Origin: Moniliophthora roreri
Taxonomy: Eukaryota; Basidiomycota; Agaricomycetes; Agaricales; Marasmiaceae
DNA: 64,000 nt
Reading direction: 5' to 3'
NCBI GenBank assembly: GCA_001466705.2
Contig: LATX02000123.1
Coordinates: 186,001-250,000, forward strand
Shown here: positions 48,897 through 60,262 of the stretch, piece after piece
How positions within the stretch are numbered: the stretch's first letter is position 1
Layout of the letters: every line of letters starts with the position of its first letter
Made by a program: the position numbers and the translations under genes
The notes under the pieces: generated by a model
The model's input: only the letters and a program-made list of their open reading frames with translations
Told to the model about the DNA's origin: nothing
Databases searched by the model: none

Positions 48897-48904
48897 ATAT
48901 AAAG
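48897..48904 (+). promoter_or_regulatory. TATA box of P450 copy 7
   Basis: ATATAAAG followed by CGGA lies 43-50 bp upstream of the ATG at 48947. The same string occurs before copy 8. Confidence 0.55.
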
Positions 48905-48946
48905 CGGAAGATCTGATCAATGCGAACCAAGTACATCGACCCCAGA

Positions 48947-51052
48947 ATGTCTGCATTGACATCCTTTGCCTACGTTTTCCTAGTATACATTGCCTTGGCC
49001 ATCGCGAAAAAGAGTTTGAATCACTCACGTCGGGCAAGGACGTTCCGATACCCACCTGGACCACCCGGGAATGCTATTACCGGCAACTTCTTCGATCTTC
49101 CTCAAAAAAAACCATGGGTTGTCTACGCAAAATGGGCGAGACAATATGGTGAGTGCAATTTGTGGACCTTGACGGCCTTTGAAGTCTAATGACTTGGTTT
49201 ATAGGCGATGTCATGCATTTGGATGCCCTAGGCGATCATATCGTCATCCTAAGCACCCCAGATATTGCCAATGACCTTCTAGAGAAACGTTCGCGGATCT
49301 ACTCAAGTAAACCACACCCTGAGGTCGCAGAGCTGTGAGGTTGTTTCGAAAAATACATTCTTCATTGGTCGCTCATGCAGTTATAGATCAGGCTGGGGAT
49401 TCAATATGGCGCTTCATGCTTACGGCGATTTATGGAGGTGGAATAGGAGGACTTATCAACAACATCTAAGACCCAATGCCGTTGCTGAATTGAGACCCAT
49501 TATACAAAAATGCATCGCCATTTTCCTGAATAATCTACTCCACACACCAAATGCTTTCATGGGTCACCTTGACTTGTGAGTACCTCTTCGTGTTCGAATG
49601 CAACTTTCCATGCTATTCCCCTGCAGATTATCGTGTAGTCTGGCATTATCATCTATGTATGGCGTAAAAATCGTTTCCGCCGATGATCCACTTCTTCGAT
49701 TAGCAAAGGCGACTGTGCATACGCTTGACACTGTCGTTTCGACCCGGTATAGCTTCCTCGTATCGTCGTTCCCTTTCATTCGGTTCATTCCCGAATGGGT
49801 GCCTATTTTCGGAAGTACCGCGCGGTTCATCAGTAGCACCAAGAAACTTTGCCATGATCTGCGGGAGCTTCCTTTCAACCAAGTCATAAAGGATCTAGTA
49901 AATGGTTTGATTTTGTATGCGTATTTTCACTCACGGTCGTGCAGGAATCAGGGTCGGCCAACGACGGCCTCGTTGCTCGCATGTTAAAAAAGGATACGAT
50001 CCCGGCTGAAGAGTTCAATAGAATCAAGGACATGGCGTCCATGATACTAGTTGGTTCGTTGTCTATTTTTTTTTTCCTTGAACTTTTTTTTTTGAATATT
50101 CACCTTCACAGCAAGTGCGGATACTGTGAGAAGCTATACTCGTCGTCCGCTGAATTATCCACGTAATGCCCAGTGCAGACTTTATCTTCCCTCGGAACAT
50201 TTTTTATAGCCATGGCTAATAGCCCACACTGCCAGGAAAGGGCATGGCGGGAAATTGACGCTGTTGTCGGGAATAGCCGCCTACCAACTTATGAGGACCG
50301 AAAATCGTTGCCCTACATCGAAGCTATATATCGCGAAGTCATGCGATGGCATCCTGCGATTCCTATGGGTGAGGAATCTTCGAAATGTCAGTGAACTCTA
50401 ACTATAACAGTTCTTTCAGTACTGCATACGTCAACTGAGGACGATCGTTACAGTGACTACGACATTCCTCAAGGTCAGGCAATTCAATAAGTGGCATATG
50501 AACCTGACATTGAAATTCATATTTAGGGAGTATAGTGTTTGCTAACGTCTGGTTCGCTGTTCACCATGTCCGCGATAGTTAATCACTAATGAACGTCGAT
50601 ACCATGATAGGGCAATGACTCATGACGAACGAGTTTATGCTGATCCCTACAAATTCAATCCTGAGAGGTTTCTTGATGTCAACGGCAGACTAAACGATGA
50701 CGATACCATATTGGGATTCGGTTTTGGCAGAAGGTGAGTATAGATACTCCCTATGTTATATAAAGGACTGAATATCTGGCAGAATCTGTGTCGGCCAACA
50801 TTTCGCTGACGCCATCATGTGGCTGACAATTGCATCGGTTTTGACTTGCTTTAAGATCTCGCGAGCGAGGGATGTAAAAGGGAACGAAATCGAGATAGAG
50901 GAGAAATATTCAGACGGCCCTGGATTGCTCAGGTAGGCTCTGATGCCTGTGATAAATGTATGCGGTCGAGTAACTTCTGTGTCAGCTATCCGCTTCCATT
51001 CCGCTGCTCCATCAGTCCGCGCCATCCAGAAGTTGGATCTCTACTTGCCTGA
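48947..51052 (+). CDS. Cytochrome P450, copy 7 (intact)
   Basis: Plus-strand P450 almost colinear with copy 8. I choose the second in-frame ATG (48947) because it matches the start of copy 8 (MSALTS). The anchor is followed by YPPGPPGNAITGNFFDLPQ and KKPWVVYAKWARQYG. Next come LLEKRSRIYSSKP, WRWNRRTYQQHLRPN, LSCSLALSSMYG, the I-helix ASADT, helix K EVMRWHPA, FNPERFLD, and the heme loop FGFGRRICVGQHFADA around 50715-50815. The last exon encodes YPLPFRCSISPRHPEVG, with the stop at 51050-51052. All introns examined are GT-AG. The intron at about 50055-50112 contains two poly-T runs shared with copy 8. No lesion was found. Confidence 0.9.
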
Positions 51053-52710
51053 AACCATGTTACCGACGGTGTTGCCTGTAATGGAAAAATCGATAGAATA
51101 GCATGCCCGACTGAGTGCTACCTGGTTTTGACCGTCCTAACGGTATCCGGCATGAGACTCTCAAAGTCCATACATCGGATCCTAACGAATACCGTCGATA
51201 AGTCGCTAAAAGCCAGCCCTTTTTGACAGGCATCCGATGGATGTGTAAAAAGGGTGGATCGCTTCAATGGCCGCTCTCGCTGCAAAAAAGGAAGGTGACT
51301 CATCTGCTTGAAGACTAGTAACTTTGGTGGCTACATATAGATACGTCTGAATGGTACTAGCAATCCAAACAGCGACAAGATATCGACACCCTCGACCGAT
51401 GCCCCAGGTCCTTCCCCGCCGCATCCGCATCCGAACCGCCCCTGAACGTATAAACCTCTGTTCTGAATATGCCCAAAACTATGTAGAATCAAAACTGAGT
51501 ACTGAGTCCTTGTAGTCACAAGCTTTGCCAAGGATTTTCTTGGATGGTCGTCGTGGTCAAAATTCTGCCGAACTACAGTTCAAATTCCAGCTATTTTTGA
51601 CGCCCATTTCCTGAGCTTGCTTTGGAGATCGACAGTACGAGTGCACTCGGGGGCCATTAGTAAAGGTAGGAATAGTGGAGGATGGCGAGCCAACGCACCA
51701 AGGGAGCAAAAATTTATAGGGCAAGCGTAGTTAGAATGGTGGTTGGGAACAGAGATGTGTTCGGCGTGTTGCCAATGTTGAGCGATGAAAAACTTAGAAG
51801 AGACATAAACAGGTGCAAAGTCTACACACGGGCTGCTATATAGTATGACAGCAACCCACTTTTCGACTTGAAGTCGGAGGATGGCAAAGTGATACGGAGT
51901 GACCTGGTTGGGTTAGCGGTTTGGTATAGTGAGTTGTCTATCTTTTATTTTCAAGGGCTAGGACTTGGTCGTTGTAGATACAGACACGGCAGACACGCGT
52001 CGCGTTCTCAGCCCATGGAGAACATCGTCGGCAAACTAGTGGCGAATGACCAAAAATTCGAGGTCAGGTACCGTCTGGGCATTTCTCGCTGGATTTGGTC
52101 TCCACCATCATCTGCAACTGGCCTGACTCAACGATAACAAGCATACATATATAGGTACGGGTCGAACTCTATGGGGCTGTGAAATTTGAACAACCATTGG
52201 TTTCAATAGGCTATGTACTTCACTCCCGGAGCATCTTTGTACCCCCCTGTTCCCCATAGCGTCATACCTCGCAATCGGATGTATAGAACTTGCGCAGCAG
52301 CGTAGATAGGTATGTCACTGCGACGACTTCGTCATCGCACTCGACAGACGCCATTTCTTTACTGTAATCCATGCCTTTTGGGTTACTGGGTTCTCCGTGT
52401 CCAAGGTGCGAAAGAAGGTGGCCGTGAGATGGGTGGCCAGGTGATGCAGTACATATGACAGCTATTCCAATAATCGTATGACCAGGCACTCCTCCTCCCA
52501 TTCAATTGCGAGGTGCTCGATGCAACCCAACATGCCAGCAAAGCACCAACGACTCAGATGTACCTTCCTTAGTTGGAAGGCATTGTGGAAATTATTCGAG
52601 TCCCTACGATTATAGAATAGCTGGAATTGGATACCTCATTTCTCAAGTACGTTCTGACGTCGCATCTTCCTAAACTGCGGACCTTACTATACTTAGTTTC
52701 CACTTGTAGG
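51053..52710. other. Intergenic, right copy of duplicated upstream segment
   Basis: The 3' flank of P450 copy 7 is followed, from about 51929, by DNA similar to the upstream region of copy 7. No gene was found. Short frames at 51206-51531 on the minus strand have no family signature. Confidence 0.55.
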
Positions 52711-52719
52711 TATATAAAG
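52711..52719 (+). promoter_or_regulatory. TATA box of P450 copy 8
   Basis: TATATAAAG followed by CGGA lies 43-51 bp upstream of the ATG at 52762. Confidence 0.55.
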
Positions 52720-52761
52720 CGGAGAATTTGACTGAAGCAGACCGAGTATACCAACCTCAGA

Positions 52762-54877
52762 ATGTCCGCATTGACATCCCTTGCCTGCGTTTTCCTATTA
52801 TACATTGCTTTGGCCATCGCGAAAAAGATTTTAAATCATTCCCGTCAGGCAGGGGCGTTCCGATACCCACCTGGACCGCCGGGGAGTGCTATTACTGGCA
52901 ACTTTTTTGACATTCCTCAGAAAAAACCATGGCTCGTCTACGCAAAATGGGCAAAACAATACGGTAAATGTTACTCAAGATCTTCGATGATCGTTGGGGT
53001 TTACAGCTTTATTTCTAGGCGATATTATGCATTTGGATGTCCTAGGTGATCATATCATCATGCTGAGCACTCCAGGCATCGCGAATGACCTGCTAGAGAA
53101 ACGTTCGCGGATCTATTCCAGTAGATCACACCCTGAGACTGCAGAGCTGTGAGATCATTTCTGGACAAACACATTTTTCATTGGTTGCTCATGGTATTTC
53201 AGGGCAGGCTGGGGGTTCAATATCACCTTGCTTGCTTACGGAGATTTATGGAGGAAGAATAGAAAGACTTACCAGCAACATCTAAGGCCCGCTGCCGTTG
53301 TTGAATTGAGACCGACCATGCGAAAATGCATCGCCATTTTCCTAAAGAATCTACTCCGCACGCCAGATCACTTCATGAGCCACCTTGACTTGTGAGTGCT
53401 TCTTCGTGTCTGAATGCACCTTTTCATGCCATTCCGTGCAGATTATCATGTAGTCTGGCACTGACATCTATGTACGGTGTAAAACTCGATTCTGCTGACG
53501 ATCCACTTCTTCGATTAGCGAAGGCAACTACGCATACTCTTGACACTGTACTTTCGCCCCATTATCAATTCCTCGCATCATCGTTCCCTTTCATTCGGTT
53601 CATCCCTCAATGGGTGCCTGTTTTTGGAAGTACCGCGCGGTTCATCAGTAGCACCAGGAAACTTTGTCATGATCTGCGGGAGCTCCCTTTCAACCAAGTC
53701 GTAAAGGATCTGGTAAATGGTTGGCTCTCGTATGCGTATCTTCGCTCACTGTTATTCAGGAATCAGGGTCGGACAACGATGGCCTCATGGCTCGCGTGTT
53801 AAGAAAAGATACGATCCCGGCTGAAGAGTTCAATAGAATCAAGGACATGGCGTCCATGATACTAGTTGGTTCGTTGTCTATTCTTTTTTTTTTTTCCTTG
53901 AACTTTTTTTTTTGAATATTCATCTTCACAGCAAGTGCGGATACTGTGAGAAGCTATACTCGTCGTCCGCTGAATTATCCATGTAATGCCCAGTGCAGAC
54001 TTTATCTTCCCTCGGAACATTTTTTTTGGCCATGGCCAGGAACCCACAGTACCAGGAAAGAGCGTGGCGAGAAATAAATGCCGTTGTCGGGAGCAGTCGC
54101 CTACCAACTTATGAGGATCGAAAATCATTGCCCTACATCGAAGCTATATATCGCGAAGTCATGCGATGGCATCCTGCGGTCCCTCTGGGTGAGGAAAAAT
54201 CATTCATATGTTATATAGTGAACTCCAACAATAACTATTCTCCTAGGAGTGGCACACACATCAAGTGAGGACGATAGCTACGGTGACTACGACATTCCTC
54301 AAGGTCAGACGTTTGAATCATAGGTAGTCAATCAATTTGGTACTCACATCCATATTTAGGGAGTGCGGTAATTTCCAACATCTGGTTCGCTATCGATCAC
54401 GTTCACGTCGGTTAACCACTAACGTGAATACCATGCTAGGGCCATGACTCACGACGAACGAGTTTATGCTGATCCCTATACGTTCAACCCTGAGAGGTTT
54501 TTCGATGCCAACGGCAGACTGAATAATGACGATACCATATTGGCATTCGGTTTCGGCAGAAGGTGAGGATACTCCCTATGTCATGCAAGGGACTGAATAT
54601 CTGGCAGAGTCTGTGTTGGCCAACATTTCGCTGACGCCACCATGTGGCTGACAATTGCATCGGTCCTAAGTTGCTTTGAGATCTCGCGACCGAAGGATGC
54701 AAAAGGGAACGAAATTGAAATAGAGGAGAAATACTCAGACGGCCCCGGAGCATTCAGGTGGGCTCTGATGCCTGTGATAAATGTATGCGGTTGAGTAACT
54801 TCTGTGCTAGCTATCCACTTCCATTCCGGTGTTCCATCAGTCCGCGCCATCCAGCGGTTGGATCCTTACTTGCCTGA
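52762..54877 (+). CDS. Cytochrome P450, copy 8 (intact)
   Basis: Tandem duplicate of copy 7. The start MSALTSLACVFLLYIALAIA is the membrane anchor, followed by YPPGPPGSAITGNFFDIPQ and KKPWLVYAKWAKQYG. Downstream come LLEKRSRIYSSRS, WRKNRKTYQQHLRPA, LTSMYGVKLDSADDPLL, the I-helix ASADT, helix K EVMRWHPAVPLG, FNPERFFD, and the heme loop FGFGRRVCVGQHFADA with the axial Cys, near 54555-54640. The last exon encodes YPLPFRCSISPRHPAVG, with the stop at 54875-54877. Differences from copy 7 are spread over the exons, except for one 200-bp patch that is nearly identical including introns. The frame is intact. Substitutions in the region between WRKNR and the I-helix could shift specificity relative to copy 7. 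Confidence 0.9.
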
Positions 54878-55289
54878 ATTACGTTCCCGACGATGTCGAC
54901 CTACTCATGCCTGTAATGTTTTCACCGTGAAAGTTTGTGTCTGACCTAATACTACTTATACAACGATTTCGAGTTCGTGACTGGGCGATGCGATTCACCA
55001 TAAGGCAATGATATGACTTTGGCGGGCACTTGATGTGGGTGCGATAATCCACATTACTTGTATACGACTATCGTTCGCGGCTCTTTAAATATATATATAT
55101 TTTAGCGCCAATGCCTACTGGGGCCCTCGGGGCACAGGAAGTGCAATGGACTATTAAAGGTTATTTCTCGACCTACTAAGTTATACATGCACGACTTCCG
55201 ACACTGCTAGAATGCTACCTTGTGGTCTTTCTCTTAGTACATAACAGCCTCATATAGTGCTTATGATATTAATGATTCACGTCTCCTTT
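54878..55289. other. Intergenic, no gene recognised
   Basis: This region lies between P450 copy 8 and the 3' end of inverted pseudogene 9. A short TA repeat is present near 55088-55101. Confidence 0.5.
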
Positions 55290-57012
55290 GCTATCGAGAA
55301 ACCTCTGGGATTTGAAGCCGGTAGACCTCATCATGCGTCATAGCTCTGGGACAGGAATCAGCATACGTCGAATCCTCGACTTTAAATATTACGTACCATA
55401 TGTTGGCAAACACGATGGTTTCTAAACGCGTCGTCAGTTTTTCACATTGATCTAATCCGGGCTTCCACCACAGACCTGCCAGTATATAATGATCATTAAA
55501 GATATCGGGTTCAGTCATCGAATGTGCAACACCTATAGAGTCAGGTCCGTTAAACCCTGAGCGACAACAAAAGCGGGGACACTAACCAAGAGGATGCTAC
55601 CTCATTACTTCTCGGTACACAGCTTCAACATATGGCAGTCTTCCACAATCATTGAGGTTTGGAAGACGACCTCTGCCCACTATGGTGTCAATTTCTTGTT
55701 GAGCTATCTTTTGACACTGCGTATTCTTCGTCATTGCAAGGAAAGGTTGTTTCGTTCGTGGACAAAGTCTGTCGATATAACATGTTTTAGTCCCCTGCAG
55801 CTGAAATTGCCGGCATTAGAATACAAACCGTATCAGACCCCGCTACGTAAAGTGTGAACTCAGACTAAGCTCAGTTGAATGAATTTAGAAATATGAAAAT
55901 ACACCGGCTTGCGTGGTGGATGCTATCCTTGATTCGACGGACTTCCTCCAGTGACCTCGCGTCACTCACATCCAATCCTCGCAGAGATCGGGGAACCACG
56001 CCATCATTCTCCAAACCGGATTCCTGTGGACAGGATCAGTTAAGGCCAAAAATGAATATCAACGACGTACTGCGTTCTTCTCTATTTGATGGTTCGGTAG
56101 TCCTCGTAGGTCGTCGAGGAGTCTTCGAGATAGTTCGATATGTCGCCTGACCGGTCCTAAAAACGGAACCCAACGAGGAACGGACATGATAAAAGGGCAG
56201 TATTTTAGAACGGCAACAGAATAGGATGAATAGACTATATCGGTAGTGTGCATATCAGTCTTTGCTACAGAGATCAGTGGGTCTTCGGTTGAGACATTGA
56301 TTCCCTACATGATTTTCAGGGAAGAATCCCCGGATAAGCTACGGAACGGTGAGTGAAGCAAAGACATCTCTCAATTATTCAGGAAGGAACGTACAGATCA
56401 ATATGATCCATAGATTTCTTGGGGCTGTCGAAAAGACACTTAAGAAACGATCCGATGCATTGCTGGATAACAGGACATAGTTTAGCAACGGCATTAGGTC
56501 TAAATATTTGCTGATAGGCTCTCCGATTCTTTCGCCAGTCGTCGGAGTAGTTCTGTGAAGCTATTGAAATCTTTAATACGATGGCCAAACTTTGACACGA
56601 CCATTTACCAATGCTAAACTTCTATCCCGACCTGCCGAATGTTTTCAACTTACAAAAGGCGCGATAGACAGCTGGACCAGAACATACATTTCTGCTACGT
56701 ATTCGTAAGATCTCCCAGAGTAAATTCGAGAGCGTTTGTCAAGCAGGTCATTGGCTATGCATGATATCACCTAGACAGCTGACAGTCGGTATTGATGGCA
56801 TAGGGAGGGAGAATAGCGCACCATACCTCTTTGCTCATTCTGCATACGCCACCCGGCTTCTTGTCAGGTATATCTTGTAGGTTCCCAATGAGAGATCGCC
56901 CGGGCGGCCCGGGAGGATAATTCAGGTCTAATCGACAAGTTGATATCCTCCTCTGCAATAAGACGACCAAGAAAATCGAGATGAAGCAAATGTAGAGGGC
57001 AAGTCCAGGCAT
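55290..57012 (-). pseudogene. Cytochrome P450, copy 9 (decayed, inverted)
   Basis: Minus-strand remnant related to copies 1, 5 and 6. The anchor MPGLALYICFISIFLVVLLQ and YPPGPPGRSLIGN are kept. A two-base loss after DKKP (near 56850) and a TGG-to-TGA change at 56835-56837 then break the first exon. In the next exon about 16 residues are deleted, joining DIMH directly to ANDLLDKRSRIYSG (near 56758). WRKNRRAYQQIFRPN and YCPFIMSVPRWVPFLGPVRR remain. A stop (TAG at 56305-56307) replaces the tyrosine of the LKIMYG segment. Homology stops soon after AMTHDE near 55310, so the PERF motif is degenerate and the heme-binding loop is absent. It cannot bind heme and is non-functional. Confidence 0.85.
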
Positions 57013-57982
57013 GAGGCAAAGTCCTTGTTATCAGTTGTGATTGTATGAGGCGCGTTTTTCTATCCGCCGGGACTTCAATGTGACGAGGAATGTTCAATGA
57101 CCCTGAATCTTGGTATGCGTATGTGCGACATTTGTGCAAAACGGCTTGAATGTCCTGACCTCTTGGCCTTGGTTTCTCTTTTGGAGAGCACTTGCACTAG
57201 CGTTAGATCCTAGCGTGAAGTTAGGAATGATATGCTAGTGAAACGCCGCAGGGTGATTTTCCCGAATGTCCTGAGTCAGGAAGTTGTTGACGTGTGGGTG
57301 AAGTTGCTGATCTGGAGTGTGAAAAAGAAGGATGCGGTCGAGTGTACGAGACCTGGGGAGGTCTATATTGAATAGACTCATGGTTTTGACGGATAAAGCG
57401 TGTATCATTCAGATGTATACATTGAGTGTCGGTCTGTACGCCGCGGCAGAAATGGGTAAATTAGCGGAGATCTTGAAGAGAAATCATGAGAACGCACGGC
57501 AATTTTACATAGCCCCAGTTATGCCCCAAGACCATAGAATCTACCCGTCTTGAAGTGTCTTGAAGCAGGGACGATATGCGTAGGAAGGACCTGACATTTG
57601 GAGTTGGACATGCCGAACGATCGCTTCGCTTTCCCATCATCGTCTGATACTCTATAGTCAAAGATCTACCCCGTGGCAGAAGGAGAACAGTTTGAACCCT
57701 CAATCTCCCCCAATCCTAGCTCGTATAGTCCGATGTGCTAATTTACCATAGCCTGACAGTTTTCGTGGGTATCCATGAACATATCGGAACTGTCGACATA
57801 TTCTTCGAGATTTCCGTTGCGTGCTGGTATCCCGGGTCGGGCCTAAGCGAACCTGCTCGATCAGGACGGGCAGGTTGGTCGAAAAGTATGTTCTAACGTT
57901 GCATCCCACGTTCTCCGGCCTGACTAAACACTACCATTTCTTCAAAGGCATAGAAATCTAGCTTTCCAGTTTCACTCTAAGA
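57013..57982. other. Divergent intergenic region, no gene recognised
   Basis: This region lies between inverted pseudogene 9 and P450 copy 10. No clear TATA box was found before copy 10; the corresponding site reads GGCATAGAAATC (about 57948). A serine/threonine-poor short frame at 57332-57553 has no family signature. Confidence 0.45.
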
Positions 57983-60092
57983 ATGGATATGTTTACTTGC
58001 TTTGCCTATGCTTTCCTACTATTGGTTACTTTGGCCGTCGCCAGGTTTTTCAGTCTTTTACCTTATCGCAGGGCCCTCCGATATCCACCAGGGCCATCTG
58101 GTAGGACGATCACCGGCAATTTCTTCGATATTCCTCGGAAAAAACCATGGGTTATCTATGCGAAATGGGCACAGCACTACGGTAGGTCTAAGGTATATTA
58201 CTGTATCGTCATCGACTACTGAGCGCTGGGCTTGTAGGTGATATCATGCACCTGCAGATGCTAGGTGATCATGTCATCATTCTCAGTAGCGTCAACATCG
58301 CCAACGACTTACTGGAGAAGCGCTCGCGGGTTTATTCCAGTAGACCGCACCCTGAGGTCGCGGAATCGTGAGTTGTTCTTCGACAAGTACGGTCTTCGCT
58401 GGTTATTGAGCACGTTGCAGATCTGGCTGGGGATTTGACATTGCGACTCAACCTTATACCAATGCATGGAGGAAGCAAAGGAAGACCTATCAACAACATC
58501 TAAGACCCGATGCTGTGATAGAACTGAGGCCTACCATAAAAGATTGCATTTCAGTCTTCCTGAATAACCTGCTACACACTCCAGATAATTTCATGGGGCA
58601 TATGGATTTGTGAGTACTCTTCTTTGTATCCGACTGCACTGACTTTATCTCGTACAGATTATCGTGCAGCCTAGCGTTATCATCCATGTACGGCGTCACA
58701 CTTCGCTCTGCCAATGATCCACTTCTTCGCTTGGCGAAGGAAGCTGTGCACACCCTCGATACCGTCTTTTCGACACGTTACACCTTCCTCGTGTCTTATT
58801 TCCCTTTCATTCGATTCATTCCTGGATGGGTGCCTATTCTCGGAAGTATTGCCCGATTCATTGAGTGCACCAAGAAGCTATGCCACGATCTGCGAGAGAT
58901 TCCGTTTAATCAGGTCATCGAGGACGTGGTAGGCATTTTACTTTCCCTCACGCATCTTAATGTCTTATGATTGTCCAGGAGTCTGGCCTGGATAATGGTG
59001 GCCTTATCGCTCGTGTACTAAGAAAGGATACGACTACCACTGAAGAGATCGGTCAAATCAAGGACATGGCTGCCATCACATTAATTGGTTCGTTGTTCGT
59101 TATCTACAGTTTCCATGATCGCTCGATAACTTTCATCTCCACAGCAAGTGCAGACACCGTAAGTGAATACGACCGTCTTTTAGCAGCATGGTCAATATAA
59201 CGCGGAATACAGACCTCATCCTCCCTCGGCACTTTCTTCATGGCCATGGCCAAAAACCCGCAATGCCAAGAAAGAGCATGGCAAGAAATTGACGCTGTTA
59301 GGAGAGGCCGCTTACCCACGTTCGAAGACCGCAAATCAATGCCTTATGTTGAGGCTATATATCGTGAAGTTATGCGGTGGCATCCCGCAGTTCCCCTGGG
59401 TAAGAATGATTCTCTGAGTGACAATCAACTTTTTTTCACTTGTCCAGGAGTGGCACACTCTTCGATTGAGGATGACATTTACAATGAGTACTATCTCCCT
59501 CGAGGTCGGTCAAATGAGCAGCTTACCCTCCTATACGTACTCACTCCGTTCAGGTAGCATAGTATTCGCTAACATTTGGTCTGTTATTTCCTAGGCGTGT
59601 AATGCTGGATCACTAACATTCATGATACTGTGATACTTAGGGCCATGACTCATGACGAACGAGTTTACCGTGATCCTTATCACTTTATACCCGAGAGGTT
59701 CTTCAATGCCGATGGTACTCTGAATGATGATGATACCGTGCTGGGATTTGGCTTTGGCAGAAGGCAAGGAGAACTCCAAATGTTCAATTTTATGAACACT
59801 GAGTACCCCACAGAATTTGTGTCGGAAAACATTTCGCTGAGGCTGCTGTATGGCTTACAATCGCTTGTATCCTGACTTGCTTCAAGATTTCGCGAGCAAA
59901 GGATGCGCAAGGGAACGAAATCGACATAGCTGAGAAGTATTCAGACGGCCCAGGACAATTCAGGTGGGTTCTCTGCTCGCCCCTTTTGACCAGGGTACGG
60001 CATTGACACAGATCGGATATCCTAGTCATCCGCTACCATTCCGCTGTTGCATAAGCCCTCGCAATGCAGAGGTCGCATTATTACTTGCCTGA
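57983..60092 (+). CDS. Cytochrome P450, copy 10 (intact)
   Basis: Plus-strand P450 of the same type as copies 4, 7 and 8. The anchor MDMFTCFAYAFLLLVTLAVA is followed by YPPGPSGRTITGNFFDIPR and KKPWVIYAKWAQHYG. Then come DIMHLQMLGDHVIILSS, LLEKRSRVYSSRP, WRKQRKTYQQHLRPD, LSCSLALSSMYG, the I-helix ASADT, helix K EVMRWHPAVPLG, FIPERFFN, and the heme loop FGFGRRICVGKHFAE. In the helix-J region it reads AVRRGRL, one residue shorter than the AVVGxxRL of its relatives. The intron that splits the heme loop (59764-59813) uses a GC donor in a strong context (AG|GCAAGG). The last exon encodes HPLPFRCCISPRN. The stop at 60090-60092 is only 171 bp before the ARV1 start. Confidence 0.88.
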
Positions 60093-60262
60093 GGCTTTAG
60101 CCAGCATTCATTCCTGCATTTTTATTTTCCAACTGTGTAAAATAGATATTATAAGAATTGAATTCTTTTGTCTGCAAGTCTCTAGATCTGAAAATGAACC
60201 CGGTTGACCCGATTTTAGCGCTCATTCAACGTCCGCCTGTCTTCAACCTCAACGTTCTGGAG

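Larger units (their letters stand above)
48247..51060 (+). repeat. Segmental duplication, left copy (P450 copy 7 plus upstream)
   Basis: Aligns with 51929-54885: about 700-830 bp of upstream DNA and the whole P450 gene. The distance between the two copies is about 3.7-3.8 kb, so they lie in direct tandem. Confidence 0.75.
51929..54885 (+). repeat. Segmental duplication, right copy (P450 copy 8 plus upstream)
   Basis: Partner of 48247-51060. Exons align along the full gene, and similarity continues through introns and the promoter. Confidence 0.75.

Noticed and set aside
48920..48946. Upstream in-frame ATG as start of P450 copy 7
   Set aside because: The tandem copy 8 starts at the equivalent of 48947, and the extra residues would precede the membrane anchor.
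50050..50100. Poly-T runs as terminators
   Set aside because: They lie inside a well-defined P450 intron, and bacterial-type terminators do not apply to this fungal DNA.
60194..60262. Upstream in-frame ATG as ARV1 start
   Set aside because: It would add 23 residues before the conserved CxxC start; ARV1 proteins normally begin a few residues before it.
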